Assembly (NCBI GenBank): GCA_012520095.1
Contig: JAAYOV010000019.1
Coordinates: 1-34,032 of the forward strand
Direction: 5' to 3'
From: Tissierellia bacterium
GTDB lineage: Bacteria > Bacillota > Clostridia > Peptostreptococcales > Acidaminobacteraceae
DNA: 34,032 nucleotides
The translations under genes were made by a program, and so were the position numbers. Below the pieces are notes generated by a model. The model saw only the letters and a program-made list of their open reading frames with translations, did no database searches and was not told the origin of the DNA. Shown here one piece after another: positions 6,262 to 15,624 of this stretch. The stretch's first letter is position 1. The number at the start of each line of letters is the position of its first letter.

Positions 6262-8838
6262 ATGGATAAAATGACAAAGAGCGTGATAGAAGGTCTTAAT
6301 CAGGCCAATTACATCGCTTCAGAATATGGAAATCCGCAGATAGATATTGATCATCTGCTGTTGGGACTTCTCGATGACAGGGAGGGGTTGAGTGTACAGC
6401 TGCTCAACTCTTGTGGAGCGAACGTGGGATCTATTCGCGCTGAACTTGAAAACCGCATTGCCGCAAAGAGCAAGGTAAGCGGAGATGCAGCCGTCTATGC
6501 TTCGCAAGACCTCAACAGGCTTTTGATCAGGGCGAAGAAGACGGCAAAGCAGATGGGAGACGAGTACATAAGTGTCGAACATCTCCTGCTTGGCATGATG
6601 GAGATGGGCGGAGACATTGCTCGATTGCTGCAGAGTCACGGCATCAATGCTGAAAAGCTCAGAGCTTCGCTTAAAGAAATCCGGGGGAACAAGCGTGTTA
6701 CGAGTGAAAACCCGGAAGATCAGTACAATGTACTTGAAAAATACGGCGACGATCTGACGGCGCTTGCTGCGGCCAACAAGCTGGATCCTGTCATTGGCAG
6801 AGATGAAGAGATACGCCGCGCTATCCGCATACTTTCAAGAAAGACGAAGAACAATCCCGTTCTCATCGGGGAGCCGGGGGTCGGAAAGACTGCCATTGCC
6901 GAGGGTCTGGCCCAGAGAATTGTCAAGGGCGATGTTCCCGATTCTCTTAGGGATAAAACGATCTTTGCGCTGGATATGGGAGCGCTGGTCGCGGGAGCAA
7001 AGTATCGTGGAGAATTTGAGGAACGATTGAAAGCGGTTCTTGATGAAGTATCCCAAAGCGACGGACAGATCATTATGTTCATCGACGAACTCCACAATAT
7101 CGTCGGAGCGGGAAAAAGCGAAGGGGCGATGGATGCAGGCAATATGCTCAAGCCTCTTCTGGCGAGGGGAGAGCTCAATACGATCGGCGCGACTACTTTG
7201 GCGGAGTATCGAAAATATATTGAAAAAGACGCTGCTCTGGAGAGAAGATTCCAGCCTGTTATGGTGCTCGAGCCGTCACAAGATCAGGCAATTACGATTC
7301 TTCGAGGTCTGAAAGAAAGGTATGAACTCTTTCACGGCGTGACGATTCTCGACGCGGCGCTGATTGCCGCGGTGAAATTGTCTGAGAGATATATCAGCGA
7401 TCGCTTTCTCCCCGATAAAGCAATCGATCTGGTCGATGAAGCGTGTGCGCTGGTGAAGACAGAACGCGAGAGCATGCCACAAGAGATGGATGACATTTCC
7501 CGCACAATCATGACAAAAGAGATTGAAGCGGAGGCGCTGAAGAAAGAGGTCGACGAGAGAAGCGTTCAGAGGCGTGAGGAGCTCGCAAGCGAGATCAGCG
7601 AGCTCAGAGCTTCGCTCGACGTCTTGTCGCAACGATGGCGTGCACAGAAGGAGGCGATCGATCGCGTCAATGATCTCAAAGCACGCATGGAAGAGACGCA
7701 GTTTGCCATTGAAGTTGCTCAGAGGGAATATGACCTTGAGAGAGTGGCGGCTCTCAGTTACGGCGAACTTCCACAGCTCGAAAAGGAATTGAAAAAGGCA
7801 CAGGAAGATCTTCAGCAAGATGAGCATAAGCTTTTGCGGGAGACGGTGACGGAAGAAGAGATTGCCGGCATCGTCAGCATGTGGACGGGCATTCCGCTTG
7901 ATAAGCTGATGGAAGAAGAGCGTGAGAAACTTCTCAATCTCGATCGAGAGCTCCATAGACACGTCATCGGGCAGGAAGAGGCGGTCTCGAGAGTCAGCGA
8001 GGCGATTTTGCGTTCACGTGGAGGCGTAAAAGACCCCTCCAAGCCCATCGGAAGCTTCCTCTTCCTCGGCCCTACGGGGGTAGGAAAGACAGAGCTGGCC
8101 CGAAGTGTGGCTCGAATTCTCTTTGACTCGGAGAAGGCGATGATCCGCATCGATATGAGCGAATATATGGAAAAGCACACGGTCTCTCGTCTCATCGGAG
8201 CTCCTCCGGGATATGTGGGATATGAGGAAGGGGGCCAGCTAAGTGAAGCGGTCCGCACACACCCCTATAGCGTGATTCTCTTTGATGAGATCGAGAAAGC
8301 GCATCGAGATATCTTCAATGTTCTGCTTCAAGTGCTCGATGACGGGCGCATCACCGATGCTCAGGGACGCACGATAGACTTCAAGAACACCATTATCATC
8401 ATGACCAGCAACATCGGCTCGGATCTGTTGCTTCAGTCGATGCAGGATCATGCAGAGATTACAGAAGAGGCGAGAAGTGAAGTCATGGGAGAGCTGAATC
8501 GATATTTTCGACCGGAATTCCTCAACCGCCTCGATGAGGTCATTTTATTCCATCCGCTTAGCAGAGAGAATATGTCTTCGATTATCGATCTACAGCTTGC
8601 CGACATTCAAAATCGTCTGGCGGATCGAGACATTCGGCTTGAGCTTTGCGAAGAAGCAAAAGATTTGGTGATCCGAGACTCGTTTGATATTCGCTTTGGC
8701 GCCAGACCCATGAAGCGATATCTGCAGCGTCATGTGGAAACGCTTCTGGGAAGAGAAATCATCCGTGGAACGATTACTGATGGTGATGTTGCCGAGATTC
8801 GTGTAGAAGATGGAAAACTCTCCATACACAGGGCATAG
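6262..8838 (+). CDS. clpB: Protein disaggregase ClpB (Hsp100)
   Basis: This 858-residue hexameric AAA+ chaperone extracts polypeptides from aggregates together with DnaK. In order it has an N-terminal Clp-N repeat domain (1-145), a first AAA+ module with Walker A GEPGVGKT (203-210) and Walker B (270-276), a long coiled-coil middle domain (about 395-520), and a second AAA+ module with Walker A GPTGVGKT (603-610) and Walker B VILFDE (671-676). The long middle domain and total length point to ClpB rather than ClpC. The start is the ATG at 6262, behind AGAAGG; the GTG at 6256 would overlap the ribosome site. A perfect CIRCE controls it. A terminator overlaps its stop codon, so it is monocistronic. 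Confidence 0.96.
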   Translation: MDKMTKSVIEGLNQANYIASEYGNPQIDIDHLLLGLLDDREGLSVQLLNSCGANVGSIRAELENRIAAKSKVSGDAAVYASQDLNRLLIRAKKTAKQMGDEYISVEHLLLGMMEMGGDIARLLQSHGINAEKLRASLKEIRGNKRVTSENPEDQYNVLEKYGDDLTALAAANKLDPVIGRDEEIRRAIRILSRKTKNNPVLIGEPGVGKTAIAEGLAQRIVKGDVPDSLRDKTIFALDMGALVAGAKYRGEFEERLKAVLDEVSQSDGQIIMFIDELHNIVGAGKSEGAMDAGNMLKPLLARGELNTIGATTLAEYRKYIEKDAALERRFQPVMVLEPSQDQAITILRGLKERYELFHGVTILDAALIAAVKLSERYISDRFLPDKAIDLVDEACALVKTERESMPQEMDDISRTIMTKEIEAEALKKEVDERSVQRREELASEISELRASLDVLSQRWRAQKEAIDRVNDLKARMEETQFAIEVAQREYDLERVAALSYGELPQLEKELKKAQEDLQQDEHKLLRETVTEEEIAGIVSMWTGIPLDKLMEEEREKLLNLDRELHRHVIGQEEAVSRVSEAILRSRGGVKDPSKPIGSFLFLGPTGVGKTELARSVARILFDSEKAMIRIDMSEYMEKHTVSRLIGAPPGYVGYEEGGQLSEAVRTHPYSVILFDEIEKAHRDIFNVLLQVLDDGRITDAQGRTIDFKNTIIIMTSNIGSDLLLQSMQDHAEITEEARSEVMGELNRYFRPEFLNRLDEVILFHPLSRENMSSIIDLQLADIQNRLADRDIRLELCEEAKDLVIRDSFDIRFGARPMKRYLQRHVETLLGREIIRGTITDGDVAEIRVEDGKLSIHRA

Positions 8839-8860
8839 ACTTTGCATCTATGCTCTTTTT
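8833..8860 (+). terminator. clpB terminator
   Basis: 7-bp stem gcataga / tctatgc with a 7-base loop followed by TCTTTTT. The 5' arm overlaps the clpB stop codon. Confidence 0.88.
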
Positions 8861-8955
8861 GTACTCTTTCGGGTAAATATGCAGAGTTAAGATAAATGCG
8901 GTATACTTTTGGGGTACAATAATAACAAAACTGACCATTCCAGGAGGTGTATTCT

Positions 8956-10179
8956 ATGGGACTGATTAAAGCGTTTACAGGAGCAGTAGGCGGAGGACTT
9001 GCCGACCAATGGGTTGAAGCTATTGAACCTGATAATATGAGTGAAGGCATCGTCTTTACAAAAGGTGTTTTCGTAAGACGGGATGACCGTCGCAATGCCA
9101 ATGTAAAGGGAAGTGCCGATATTATCTCGAACGGATCACTGATTCATGTCTATGAAAATCAATTTATGATGCTCGTAGACGGCGGAGCCATCGTCGACAT
9201 CAGTGCAGAACCCGGCATGTTTAAGGTGGATAATTCATCGGCTCCTTCCGTATTTAACGGGGAACTCGGAGAGTCCATTAAAGAGACGTTCAATCGTTTT
9301 CGGTTTGGCGGCGCCACACCCCTTCGTCAGCAGGCATTCTATGTCAATTTAGCGGAAATTAAAGGGATTAAATTCGGCACGAGAAACCCGATCAACTATT
9401 TTGACACATTCTATAATGCCGAGCTGTTTCTGAGAGCTCACGGAACATATTCTATTCGCATTACCGATCCGATTTTATTCTATAAAAACGTGATCAGCAA
9501 AAATGCTACACGCGTTCATATCGATGAAATCAACGAGCAGTATCAGTCTGAATTCCTCGAGGGGCTCCAGGTGGCCATCAACCGCTTGTCAATGGAGGGA
9601 GAGCGCATTTCATTCGTTGTTTCCCAAAGCTCAAAGATCAGCGCCTATCTGGCAGACGCTCTGGATGATCTGTGGAGAGAGAAACGCGGATTTGAGGTTG
9701 AGTTTGTAGGCATCGCTTCCATCAGCTATGACGAGGCTTCGACAGAGCTGATCAATATGCGCAACCGCGGCGCGATGCTCCAGGATGCCTCCGTTCGTCA
9801 GGGGTATGTCCAGGGTTCCATTGCCAGAGGCCTCGAAGCTCTCGGCTCCAATGAAGCCGGAGGAGCGGCCATCATGGGAATGGGAGTCGGTATGAATGTT
9901 GCCGGAGGATTTATGGATTCCACCTCGCAGGCGAATATGGCGCAGATGGCTCAGCAACAGCAGGTCGCCCAGCAAACGCAGGCAGCAGCAGGGATGGCAA
10001 CTGTTGCGGGCGGTTGGACGTGCAGCAACAGCCATGCCGGAAACACAGGGAATTTCTGTGCCACTTGTGGAGAGAAAAGACCGGAGGCCTCGACAGGCGC
10101 GGCATTTTGCACGAACTGCGGTCATAAATTTGAGGGAGCAAAGCCTAACTTCTGTCCGGAATGCGGAAACGCCCAGTAG
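8956..10179 (+). CDS. SPFH-domain protein with C-terminal zinc ribbons (YdjI-like)
   Basis: 407 residues. The N-terminal 290 residues resemble the SPFH/band-7 'virion core protein' family (B. subtilis YdjI), thought to form membrane-associated scaffolds. A Gly/Ala/Met/Gln-rich linker (300-350) leads to zinc-binding pairs: C356, C368-x2-C371, C385-x2-C388 and C400-x2-C403. There is no clear transmembrane helix; residues 1-20 could be an amphipathic membrane contact. AGGAGG lies 8 bases before the chosen ATG; the GTG at 8947 overlaps this site and is rejected. A TACAAT -10 candidate sits at 8915-8920. It heads a three-gene cluster with the zinc-ribbon and TPM proteins downstream. Confidence 0.85.
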   Translation: MGLIKAFTGAVGGGLADQWVEAIEPDNMSEGIVFTKGVFVRRDDRRNANVKGSADIISNGSLIHVYENQFMMLVDGGAIVDISAEPGMFKVDNSSAPSVFNGELGESIKETFNRFRFGGATPLRQQAFYVNLAEIKGIKFGTRNPINYFDTFYNAELFLRAHGTYSIRITDPILFYKNVISKNATRVHIDEINEQYQSEFLEGLQVAINRLSMEGERISFVVSQSSKISAYLADALDDLWREKRGFEVEFVGIASISYDEASTELINMRNRGAMLQDASVRQGYVQGSIARGLEALGSNEAGGAAIMGMGVGMNVAGGFMDSTSQANMAQMAQQQQVAQQTQAAAGMATVAGGWTCSNSHAGNTGNFCATCGEKRPEASTGAAFCTNCGHKFEGAKPNFCPECGNAQ

Positions 10180-10185
10180 GCTGCT

Positions 10186-11247
10186 ATGTCAACGACCTCT
10201 TTTAAATGCCCCAATTGCGGGGCGGCCATTACCTATGTGCCGGGCACGGAACACACTAAGTGTCCCTATTGCCTTAGCGCACATACGCTTGATGCGCTGA
10301 TTGCCAAACAAAAAGAAGAAGCAACAAAAGCGCAGCAATCCGAGATTCAAGAGCGAAAGCCTGAAATCGACCAAAGTGCGCTGCGCGAGTATATTTGCAA
10401 CAGTTGTGGAGCGCAGGTGGTAACGGATGAAACCACCTCTTCCACCATCTGTTATTATTGCCATAATCCTGTCATCATCAACGATCGAATCTCGGGAGAG
10501 TTTCTTCCTGACAAGATTGTGCCGTTTCAGATCGACAGAGATGCGGCGGTGGAGCGTTTCTTAAAATGGGCGCGCTCCAAACGCTATGTACCCAAAGATT
10601 TCACATCTCCGTCCAATTTGGAAAAAATCACCGGCATTTATCTTCCCTACTGGGTAGCCAATGCGCAGGCGGAGATGGACATTGTGGGGCGAGGGGAGAA
10701 CTCTCGCTCCTGGAGAACTGGTGATACGGAATATACGGAGACAAAAATTTATCAGTTCGAAAGGCAGGGCACGATAGAGGTAAACAATATCTCAGAACTT
10801 GCCTATAGTAAATTCGACAAAGATCTACTTCGCAGCATTGAGCCATACAAAGCAAAGCAGAAGAGAGATTTCGCCCTACCGTATCTCACCGGTTTTTTTG
10901 CCGAACGCTATGATATCGGCAGACAAGATGTAGAAGGCAGATTAGATGAGAGGGCGAGAAGGTACGCCCTTTCGCTTGCCAGAGATTCCTACAGCAAGTA
11001 CTCAAATGTCCGGACAGAGCGCGAACAGGTAGATACGCAGATCGTCAGTTGGGAATACACTCTTCTCCCTGTATGGGTTCTGACGTATCATTACGGATCG
11101 AAAACGTATGTATATGCGATGAACGGGCAGACGGGAGAGGCTTTCGGAGAGCTTCCGCTGAATAATAGGAAGCTTGCCTTGACCTCCGGCGTGCTGTTTG
11201 CCGCTGTGGCGATTTTGGTGACTCTGGGAGGGTGGTTGATATGGTAA
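10186..11247 (+). CDS. Zinc-ribbon membrane protein (YdjG-like)
   Basis: 353 residues with two N-terminal zinc ribbons (CPNC 8-11 with CPYC 26-29, and CNSC with CYYC further on) followed by a soluble domain beginning FLPDKIVPFQIDRDAAVERF, and one C-terminal transmembrane helix (about 331-351). This matches the B. subtilis YdjG type, which accompanies YdjH and YdjI. It starts 6 bases after the SPFH gene with only a weak ribosome site, suggesting coupled translation. Its stop overlaps the start of the TPM gene. Together the three products probably form a membrane-surface complex; the biochemical function is not known. Confidence 0.8.
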   Translation: MSTTSFKCPNCGAAITYVPGTEHTKCPYCLSAHTLDALIAKQKEEATKAQQSEIQERKPEIDQSALREYICNSCGAQVVTDETTSSTICYYCHNPVIINDRISGEFLPDKIVPFQIDRDAAVERFLKWARSKRYVPKDFTSPSNLEKITGIYLPYWVANAQAEMDIVGRGENSRSWRTGDTEYTETKIYQFERQGTIEVNNISELAYSKFDKDLLRSIEPYKAKQKRDFALPYLTGFFAERYDIGRQDVEGRLDERARRYALSLARDSYSKYSNVRTEREQVDTQIVSWEYTLLPVWVLTYHYGSKTYVYAMNGQTGEAFGELPLNNRKLALTSGVLFAAVAILVTLGGWLIW

Positions 11248-12044
11248 AAAAAACGGTCCTGGCGATCCTTTTGGTAATCCTTCTTGCCATTCCATCTTTT
11301 GCCGTGGGGACGGGAGTATATGACTATGGGAGTCTTCTTACTTCCGAGGAAGCGGCTGAAATAGAGCAGATTGTCACAAGTATGCAGCAGGCACATGGAA
11401 TCGATGTGCTGGTTTTGACGCTCAATGACGCCGAGGGAAGATCATCGCGCAACATCGCTGATTACTTTATCCTCGACCATGTCGGAACCGATGAAAACGC
11501 ACTTCTTCTTCTGCTCAACATGGACGAGCGGGAAGTATATATTTCCACAAGCGGCATTGCTATTGACATCATGACGGACGCTCGCATTGATGCGACGCTC
11601 GATGTCGTCATCGATAATGGAATGATAGACGCCGCATATGGCAATGCCGTCAAGGCGGGTCTGTCCCGCATCAATTCTTATTTTGAGTCGGGAGTTCCTG
11701 CAGATGGCTATCGTGAAGAAGAGACGGGTCCGAAACAACTTTATCCTATAGATGTGGCGCTGGGTGTTGGTGGTGGCGGAGCGACGGGGATCACTCATTT
11801 TTTCAGAACAAGGAAAAAATATCGAACAAAGACCAGACCCAAGCCCTTTGCCGTCGGATCGAACAGCTTTGTCAATTTGACGCATGGCGCCTCCGGCGAT
11901 ATTCTGATCGACACCAGACGAACCAGCCGCGTGATACCGAAAGTCAGCAGTTCTTCCGGAGGTGGCGGAAGTAGCAGTAGCGGTCGCAGCACGACGCACT
12001 CTACCGGTGGCGGAACTTTTGGAGGCGGCGGAAAGAAATTCTAA
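11241..12044 (+). CDS. TPM-domain secreted/membrane protein (YdjH-like)
   Basis: 267 residues. An N-terminal signal peptide or anchor (about 1-24, VLAILLVILLAIPSFA) precedes a TPM domain (about 26-150: VYDYGSLLT...EIEQIV...GIDVLVLTLND...ALLLLLNMDEREVYIST). The usual second transmembrane helix appears degenerate here (DVALGVGGGGATGITHFF, 171-188). The tail is basic, then Ser/Gly-rich, ending GGGTFGGGGKKF, as in many TPM proteins. GGGAGGG 8 bases before the ATG at 11241 sets the start, which overlaps the preceding stop by 7 bases. It is the last gene of the SPFH / zinc-ribbon / TPM cluster; the next promoter begins 2 bases after its stop. Confidence 0.85.
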   Translation: MVKKTVLAILLVILLAIPSFAVGTGVYDYGSLLTSEEAAEIEQIVTSMQQAHGIDVLVLTLNDAEGRSSRNIADYFILDHVGTDENALLLLLNMDEREVYISTSGIAIDIMTDARIDATLDVVIDNGMIDAAYGNAVKAGLSRINSYFESGVPADGYREEETGPKQLYPIDVALGVGGGGATGITHFFRTRKKYRTKTRPKPFAVGSNSFVNLTHGASGDILIDTRRTSRVIPKVSSSSGGGGSSSSGRSTTHSTGGGTFGGGGKKF

Positions 12045-12045
12045 C

Positions 12046-12075
12046 TTGACGAATGCATTTGTTGCGGTTTATGCT
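12046..12075 (+). promoter_or_regulatory. Promoter of the second cobalamin leader
   Basis: -35 TTGACG (12046-12051), 18-base spacer, -10 TATGCT (12070-12075). Transcription would begin near 12082, just ahead of the aptamer P1 helix at 12093. Confidence 0.65.
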
Positions 12076-12092
12076 GGAAGTACAACAAGCAG

Positions 12093-12242
12093 AGAAAAAG
12101 GTGCTTAATTTATAGAGAGAATAGGGAACGGGGTGAAATTCCCCGGCAGCCCCCGCTACTGTAACGATGACAAGCTCGAAGCCACCGGAGACGGGAAGGA
12201 CGATGCGCGGATGAATCGGAGCCAGGAGACCTGCCTTTTTCT
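12093..12242 (+). promoter_or_regulatory. Cobalamin (B12) riboswitch aptamer
   Basis: Elements in order: GGGAA, GGGTGAAATTCCCC, GCCCCCGCTACTGTAA, GCCAC, GGGAAGG and the 3' core GCCAGGAGACCTGCC. A perfect 9-bp P1 (AGAAAAAGG at 12093-12101 with CCTTTTTCT at 12234-12242) closes it. This is a more canonical aptamer than the one at 3.5 kb. Downstream there is no recognisable B12 gene: two terminators flank a structured region, followed by a YgjP-like metallopeptidase. Confidence 0.95.
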
Positions 12243-12279
12243 TTAAAATGTCGACTTCGGTGGGAAGTAGGCCTCTTCT

Positions 12280-12300
12280 CCCCTTCGAAGGGGATTTTTC
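12280..12300 (+). terminator. Riboswitch expression-platform terminator
   Basis: A GC-rich hairpin CCCCTTCGAAGGGG (12280-12293) followed by ATTTTTC. It lies 38 bases after the aptamer, the expected position for ligand-dependent termination. Confidence 0.88.
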
Positions 12301-12408
12301 TTTGTTGTGCTGCGCCTGTATGATAACTGCCTCCCACAGTTGCGTGTTGAAGCCTCCCATTCAACAAATAGGGCGCCCTCAGAAATACTGCGGTATTTCT
12401 ATTTTTTT
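12301..12408 (+). ncRNA. Candidate B12-controlled small RNA with twin CCTCCC-loop hairpins
   Basis: Between two intrinsic terminators lie two adjacent hairpins. The first is aactg / cagtt (12325-12341) and the second tgttgaa / ttcaaca (12345-12366). The octamer GCCTCCCA recurs at both (12329-12336 and 12352-12359): it fills the whole loop of the second, and its last seven bases fill the loop of the first. CCTCC is complementary to Shine-Dalgarno sequences. A third hairpin is the terminator at 12381-12408. No ORF with a ribosome site occurs inside. I infer an RNA produced by read-through of the riboswitch terminator, or processed from it, that could pair with ribosome sites. This is a proposal from structure only; it could instead be leader structure of the downstream gene. 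Confidence 0.45.
12381..12408 (+). terminator. Second terminator in the cobalamin leader
   Basis: A perfect 8-bp stem AGAAATAC / GTATTTCT with a TGCG loop, followed by ATTTTTTT. It ends immediately before the GGAG ribosome site of the YgjP-like gene, so that gene depends on read-through or on another promoter. Confidence 0.85.
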
Positions 12409-12417
12409 GGAGATGAT

Positions 12418-13035
12418 ATGGATTTTGATATTCGGTTTAAAGCGGTTTCGTCAAAGAGAGTTCGACTTCACTATCATTTATATACAGGAAGTTTTACTCT
12501 CACGCATCCGAAATGGCTCTCAAAAATGAAAATTAATGAATATGTCATTGCTTGGGAGGGTTGGATGCTCAATTGCTTAAGAGAGCAACCTCCGCCGATC
12601 TTCAAGGAGGGGTGCGCTGTCACGCTTTTTGGCAGAGAGCGGATTGTGCGATTTGCACATCCGGAAGCAAAGAAGAGACGTGTTGAACTGAGTGAAGGCA
12701 GTGTTTTGCTCTATGGGAATTTCTCTGAAGGAGAGAGGGATGTCAAAGAGCAAGTGGAAACGCTACTTGAACATGAACTCTATGTGCGAGCGAGGCGGTG
12801 GATGAGGCACTTTGGAGATAGGATGCAGCTGCCGGATGCAGGTCTTTTCATCCGAAGCATGCGATCGCGGTGGGGGAGTTGTTTTCCGGGGAAAAAGAAG
12901 ATTCATTTGAGTCGCTACTTAATGTATAAAGATGAAAAATTCTTACAAGAGGTCGTCTTGCATGAAATGCTTCATTTTCTCTATCCGAATCATCAAAAAG
13001 GGTTTAAAGAAGCCCTAAAAAGGTATAAAATGTAA
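12418..13035 (+). CDS. YgjP-like (DUF45) metal-dependent hydrolase
   Basis: 205 residues. The N-terminal half has the family pattern (RSKR-like SSKRVRLHYH, then a membrane-free beta-rich region). The C-terminal half carries the diagnostic RSRWGSC motif (149-155) and a zinc-peptidase site HEMLH (182-186) with a third ligand H192 in YPNHQKGF. Related to SprT/WLM-type metallopeptidases; substrate unknown. The ATG at 12418 has GGAG 5 bases upstream. The frame stays open upstream to 12307, but that part would translate through the terminator and hairpins. Its position behind a cobalamin riboswitch is unexpected, and I know of no B12 link for this family. Confidence 0.85.
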   Translation: MDFDIRFKAVSSKRVRLHYHLYTGSFTLTHPKWLSKMKINEYVIAWEGWMLNCLREQPPPIFKEGCAVTLFGRERIVRFAHPEAKKRRVELSEGSVLLYGNFSEGERDVKEQVETLLEHELYVRARRWMRHFGDRMQLPDAGLFIRSMRSRWGSCFPGKKKIHLSRYLMYKDEKFLQEVVLHEMLHFLYPNHQKGFKEALKRYKM

Positions 13036-13065
13036 TGGACAGACAAGAACTAAATACTTTATATT
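13036..13065 (+). promoter_or_regulatory. Promoter of the thiolase gene
   Basis: -35 TGGACA (13036-13041), 18-base spacer, -10 TATATT (13060-13065). It begins one base after the preceding stop codon and leaves a short leader of about 13 bases. Confidence 0.55.
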
Positions 13066-13084
13066 CACCTAAAAGGAGAGTTTT

Positions 13085-14266
13085 ATGAGAGAAGTTGTCA
13101 TCGCCTCTGCAGCGAGAACCCCCATCGGAAGTTTTGGCGGGTCTTTTAAAGACACGTCAGCCGTTCAGTTAGGAATTGTAGCAGCAAAGGCAGCCCTTGA
13201 GCGCGCCGGCGTCACCCCTGACATGGTCGACGAAGTCTATACCGGAAATGTCCTTAGCGCAGGTATTGGTCAGAATGTTGCCAGACAAATCAGCCTTGGA
13301 GTCGGAATCCCTGTTGAAGTGCCTGCTATGACGATCAATATCGTCTGTGGAAGCGGGCTGCGAGCCGTCAGTCTTGCGTCGCAACTTATTTCTAATGGAG
13401 ATGCAGATATCATCCTTGCTGGTGGCACGGAAAACATGAACCAAGCGCCATATCTCGTTCCCACCGCACGTACAGGAGCGCGAATGGGCGACGCCAAATT
13501 GGTTGACTCCATGATCAAAGACGGACTCTGGGACATCTTCAATAATTATCACATGGGCATTACCGCGGAAAATGTAGCAGAACAGTATAATATTGATCGT
13601 GAAACACAGGATAGATTGGCTGTAACATCACAGAATCGCGCAGAAGCCGCCCAGGCAGCCGGATACTTTAAAGATGAGATTGTAGCGGTCGAAGTTCCTC
13701 AGAGAAGAGGAGATCCGATCGTCGTGGCAGAAGACGAATATATCCGCAAAGGTGCTTCGTTTGAAGCCATGCAAAAACTTCGCCCGGCTTTCAAAAAAGA
13801 CGGAACGGTGACAGCCGGAAACGCATCCGGAATCAATGACGGAGCCGCATTCCTCGTCGTCATGAGTAAGGAAAAGGCAGAAGAACTCGGTATTGAACCT
13901 TTAGCAACGATCAAGGGATTTGCCACTGCGGGTGTCGATCCCTCCGTTATGGGACTCGGCCCCATCCCCGCTACCAAAAAAGCCCTTGAAAAGGCCGGTT
14001 GGAAAGTAGAAGACCTCGATCTTGTTGAAGCAAACGAAGCGTTTGCCGCTCAGGCTCAGGCGGTTATCAACGGTGTTGGATTTGACCCTGAAAAAGTCAA
14101 TGTCTCCGGCGGAGCCATTGCTCTTGGCCATCCGATTGGAGCCAGTGGAGCCCGCATTCTCGTCACATTGCTCTACGGCATGAAGAGACTCGGCGTGAAA
14201 AAAGGCCTTGCTACTCTGTGCATCGGAGGAGGCATGGGCACCAGTCTCTTGGTTGAACGCGAATAA
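13085..14266 (+). CDS. Acetyl-CoA C-acetyltransferase (thiolase)
   Basis: Condenses two acetyl-CoA to acetoacetyl-CoA, or the reverse, in the cytoplasm. 393 residues, the normal length. The nucleophilic cysteine C88 is in [11 protein letters not shown]; the catalytic H349 is in [11 protein letters not shown]; the second cysteine C379 is in [15 protein letters not shown] precedes the ATG by about 6 bases. It has its own promoter and a strong terminator, separate from the acyl-CoA dehydrogenase/Etf operon that follows. Together they suggest a butyrate-type or short-chain acyl-CoA pathway; hydroxybutyryl-CoA dehydrogenase and crotonase are not in this window. Confidence 0.95.
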   Translation: MREVVIASAARTPIGSFGGSFKDTSAVQLGIVAAKAALERAGVTPDMVDEVYTGNVLSAGIGQNVARQISLGVGIPVEVPAMTINIVCGSGLRAVSLASQLISNGDADIILAGGTENMNQAPYLVPTARTGARMGDAKLVDSMIKDGLWDIFNNYHMGITAENVAEQYNIDRETQDRLAVTSQNRAEAAQAAGYFKDEIVAVEVPQRRGDPIVVAEDEYIRKGASFEAMQKLRPAFKKDGTVTAGNASGINDGAAFLVVMSKEKAEELGIEPLATIKGFATAGVDPSVMGLGPIPATKKALEKAGWKVEDLDLVEANEAFAAQAQAVINGVGFDPEKVNVSGGAIALGHPIGASGARILVTLLYGMKRLGVKKGLATLCIGGGMGTSLLVERE

Positions 14267-14284
14267 GAACTGAGAGCACAATAT

Positions 14285-14314
14285 GTATGCCTCTATTTGG
14301 AGGCATACTTTTTT
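14285..14314 (+). terminator. Thiolase terminator
   Basis: A perfect 9-bp stem GTATGCCTC / GAGGCATAC with a 6-base loop, followed by six T. Confidence 0.92.
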
Positions 14315-14391
14315 GCCAAAGTTATTCTTTATTTAAGCAAAGAGTATAAAGGTTTTGTTAGAGAGAAACGTTTTCTTTTCATAACTCGGGC

Positions 14392-14419
14392 TTGCAAAAT
14401 CCTGAGAAAGTGTTAAGAT
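14392..14419 (+). promoter_or_regulatory. Promoter of the acyl-CoA dehydrogenase-etfBA operon
   Basis: -35 TTGCAA (14392-14397), 16-base spacer, -10 TAAGAT (14414-14419). The -10 overlaps a small inverted repeat GTTAA-GATT-TTAAC (14412-14425) that could be an operator. Confidence 0.55.
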
Positions 14420-14475
14420 TTTAACTGTTAGATATATTGCTCTAAGACCATATATTTTTATTTTAAGGAGGAGTC

Positions 14476-15615
14476 GTGGAATTTGGACTTTCGAATGAGC
14501 ACACGATGCTCAGAAAACTGTTTCAAGATTTTGCACAGACGGAAGTAGAACCGATTGCTGCAGAAGTCGACGAAGAAGAGCGCTTTCCCGCTGAAACCGT
14601 CGAAAAAATGAAGAAGATGGGCATGATGGGCATTCCTTTCGCAAAAGAATATGGGGGTGCCGGTGGGGATCAACTTGCCTATGTATTGGCAGTCGAAGAG
14701 CTTTCAAAAGTATGTGCCACTACAGGAGTTATTCTCTCCGCTCATACTTCGCTCGGCGGTTATCCCATTGAAAAATATGGAACGCAAGAACAAAAGCAGA
14801 AATATCTTGTGCCGCTGGCCAACGGAACGAAGCTTGGAGCTTTCGGCTTGACCGAACCCAATGCCGGAACCGATGCGTCTCAGCAGCAGACGACCGCCGT
14901 TCTCGATGGAGATGAGTATGTGATCAATGGCACGAAAATCTTCATCACAAACGGAGAAAAAGCAGATATTTATATTATTTTTGCTATGACAGACAAATCG
15001 AAGGGCAACAGAGGCATCTCCACTTTCATCATTGAAAAGGGAACCCCCGGTTTTTCCTTCGGTCTCATGGAAAAGAAAATGGGAATCCGAGGATCGTCCA
15101 CATGTGAGCTGGTCTTTGAAGATGTCCGCATTCCCAAAGAGAACCTCCTTGGAAAAGAAGGCAACGGATTCCGCATTGCCATGGACACGCTCGATGGCGG
15201 CCGCATCGGCATCGCTGCGCAGGCTCTGGGCATTGCACAGGGCGCGCTCGACGTGACCGTTCAGTACGTAAAAGAGAGAAAGCAGTTTGGAAGATCGCTT
15301 TCCCAGTTCCAGAACACTCAGTTTGTTCTCGCTGATCTTGCCAACCTTGTTGAAGCAGCAAGACTTCTTGTGTATAGAGCCGCATGGAACAAAGACCAAG
15401 GGCTTCCCTACGCAGTTGCAGCAGCACATGCAAAACTGTTTGCCTCCGAGACGGCAATGAAAGTAACGACAAAATGTGTCCAGCTTTATGGTGGATACGG
15501 CTACACTCGCGATTATCCGGTAGAGCGCATGATGCGTGATGCCAAAATCACGGAAATCTACGAAGGCACCAGTGAAGTTCAGCGCATGGTTATCTCCGCT
15601 GGTCTGCTGCGTTAG
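14476..15615 (+). CDS. Short-chain (butyryl-type) acyl-CoA dehydrogenase
   Basis: A 379-residue FAD flavoenzyme that interconverts saturated and 2,3-enoyl acyl-CoA, exchanging electrons with the EtfAB encoded directly downstream. Family landmarks: [56 protein letters not shown], and the catalytic glutamate E363 in [14 protein letters not shown] start is chosen because AAGGAGGA lies just upstream. Close linkage to etfB and etfA suggests a butyryl-CoA dehydrogenase/Etf complex as in clostridia. Whether it bifurcates electrons to ferredoxin cannot be read from this alone. Confidence 0.94.
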   Translation: MEFGLSNEHTMLRKLFQDFAQTEVEPIAAEVDEEERFPAETVEKMKKMGMMGIPFAKEYGGAGGDQLAYVLAVEELSKVCATTGVILSAHTSLGGYPIEKYGTQEQKQKYLVPLANGTKLGAFGLTEPNAGTDASQQQTTAVLDGDEYVINGTKIFITNGEKADIYIIFAMTDKSKGNRGISTFIIEKGTPGFSFGLMEKKMGIRGSSTCELVFEDVRIPKENLLGKEGNGFRIAMDTLDGGRIGIAAQALGIAQGALDVTVQYVKERKQFGRSLSQFQNTQFVLADLANLVEAARLLVYRAAWNKDQGLPYAVAAAHAKLFASETAMKVTTKCVQLYGGYGYTRDYPVERMMRDAKITEIYEGTSEVQRMVISAGLLR

Positions 15616-15624
15616 GAGGGTTTC

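Noticed and set aside
6262..8838. ClpC instead of ClpB.
   Set aside because: The middle coiled coil is of the long ClpB type and the 858-residue length fits ClpB; ClpC has a short UVR-type linker.
12325..12366. ANTAR-binding dual hairpin like EutX/Rli55.
   Set aside because: The loops are 7-8 bases with CCTCCC rather than 6-base loops with A at position 1 and G at position 4.
12307..12417. N-terminal extension of the YgjP-like protein.
   Set aside because: It would translate through two hairpins and a terminator, lacks a ribosome site, and the ATG at 12418 has GGAG at good spacing and matches the family start.
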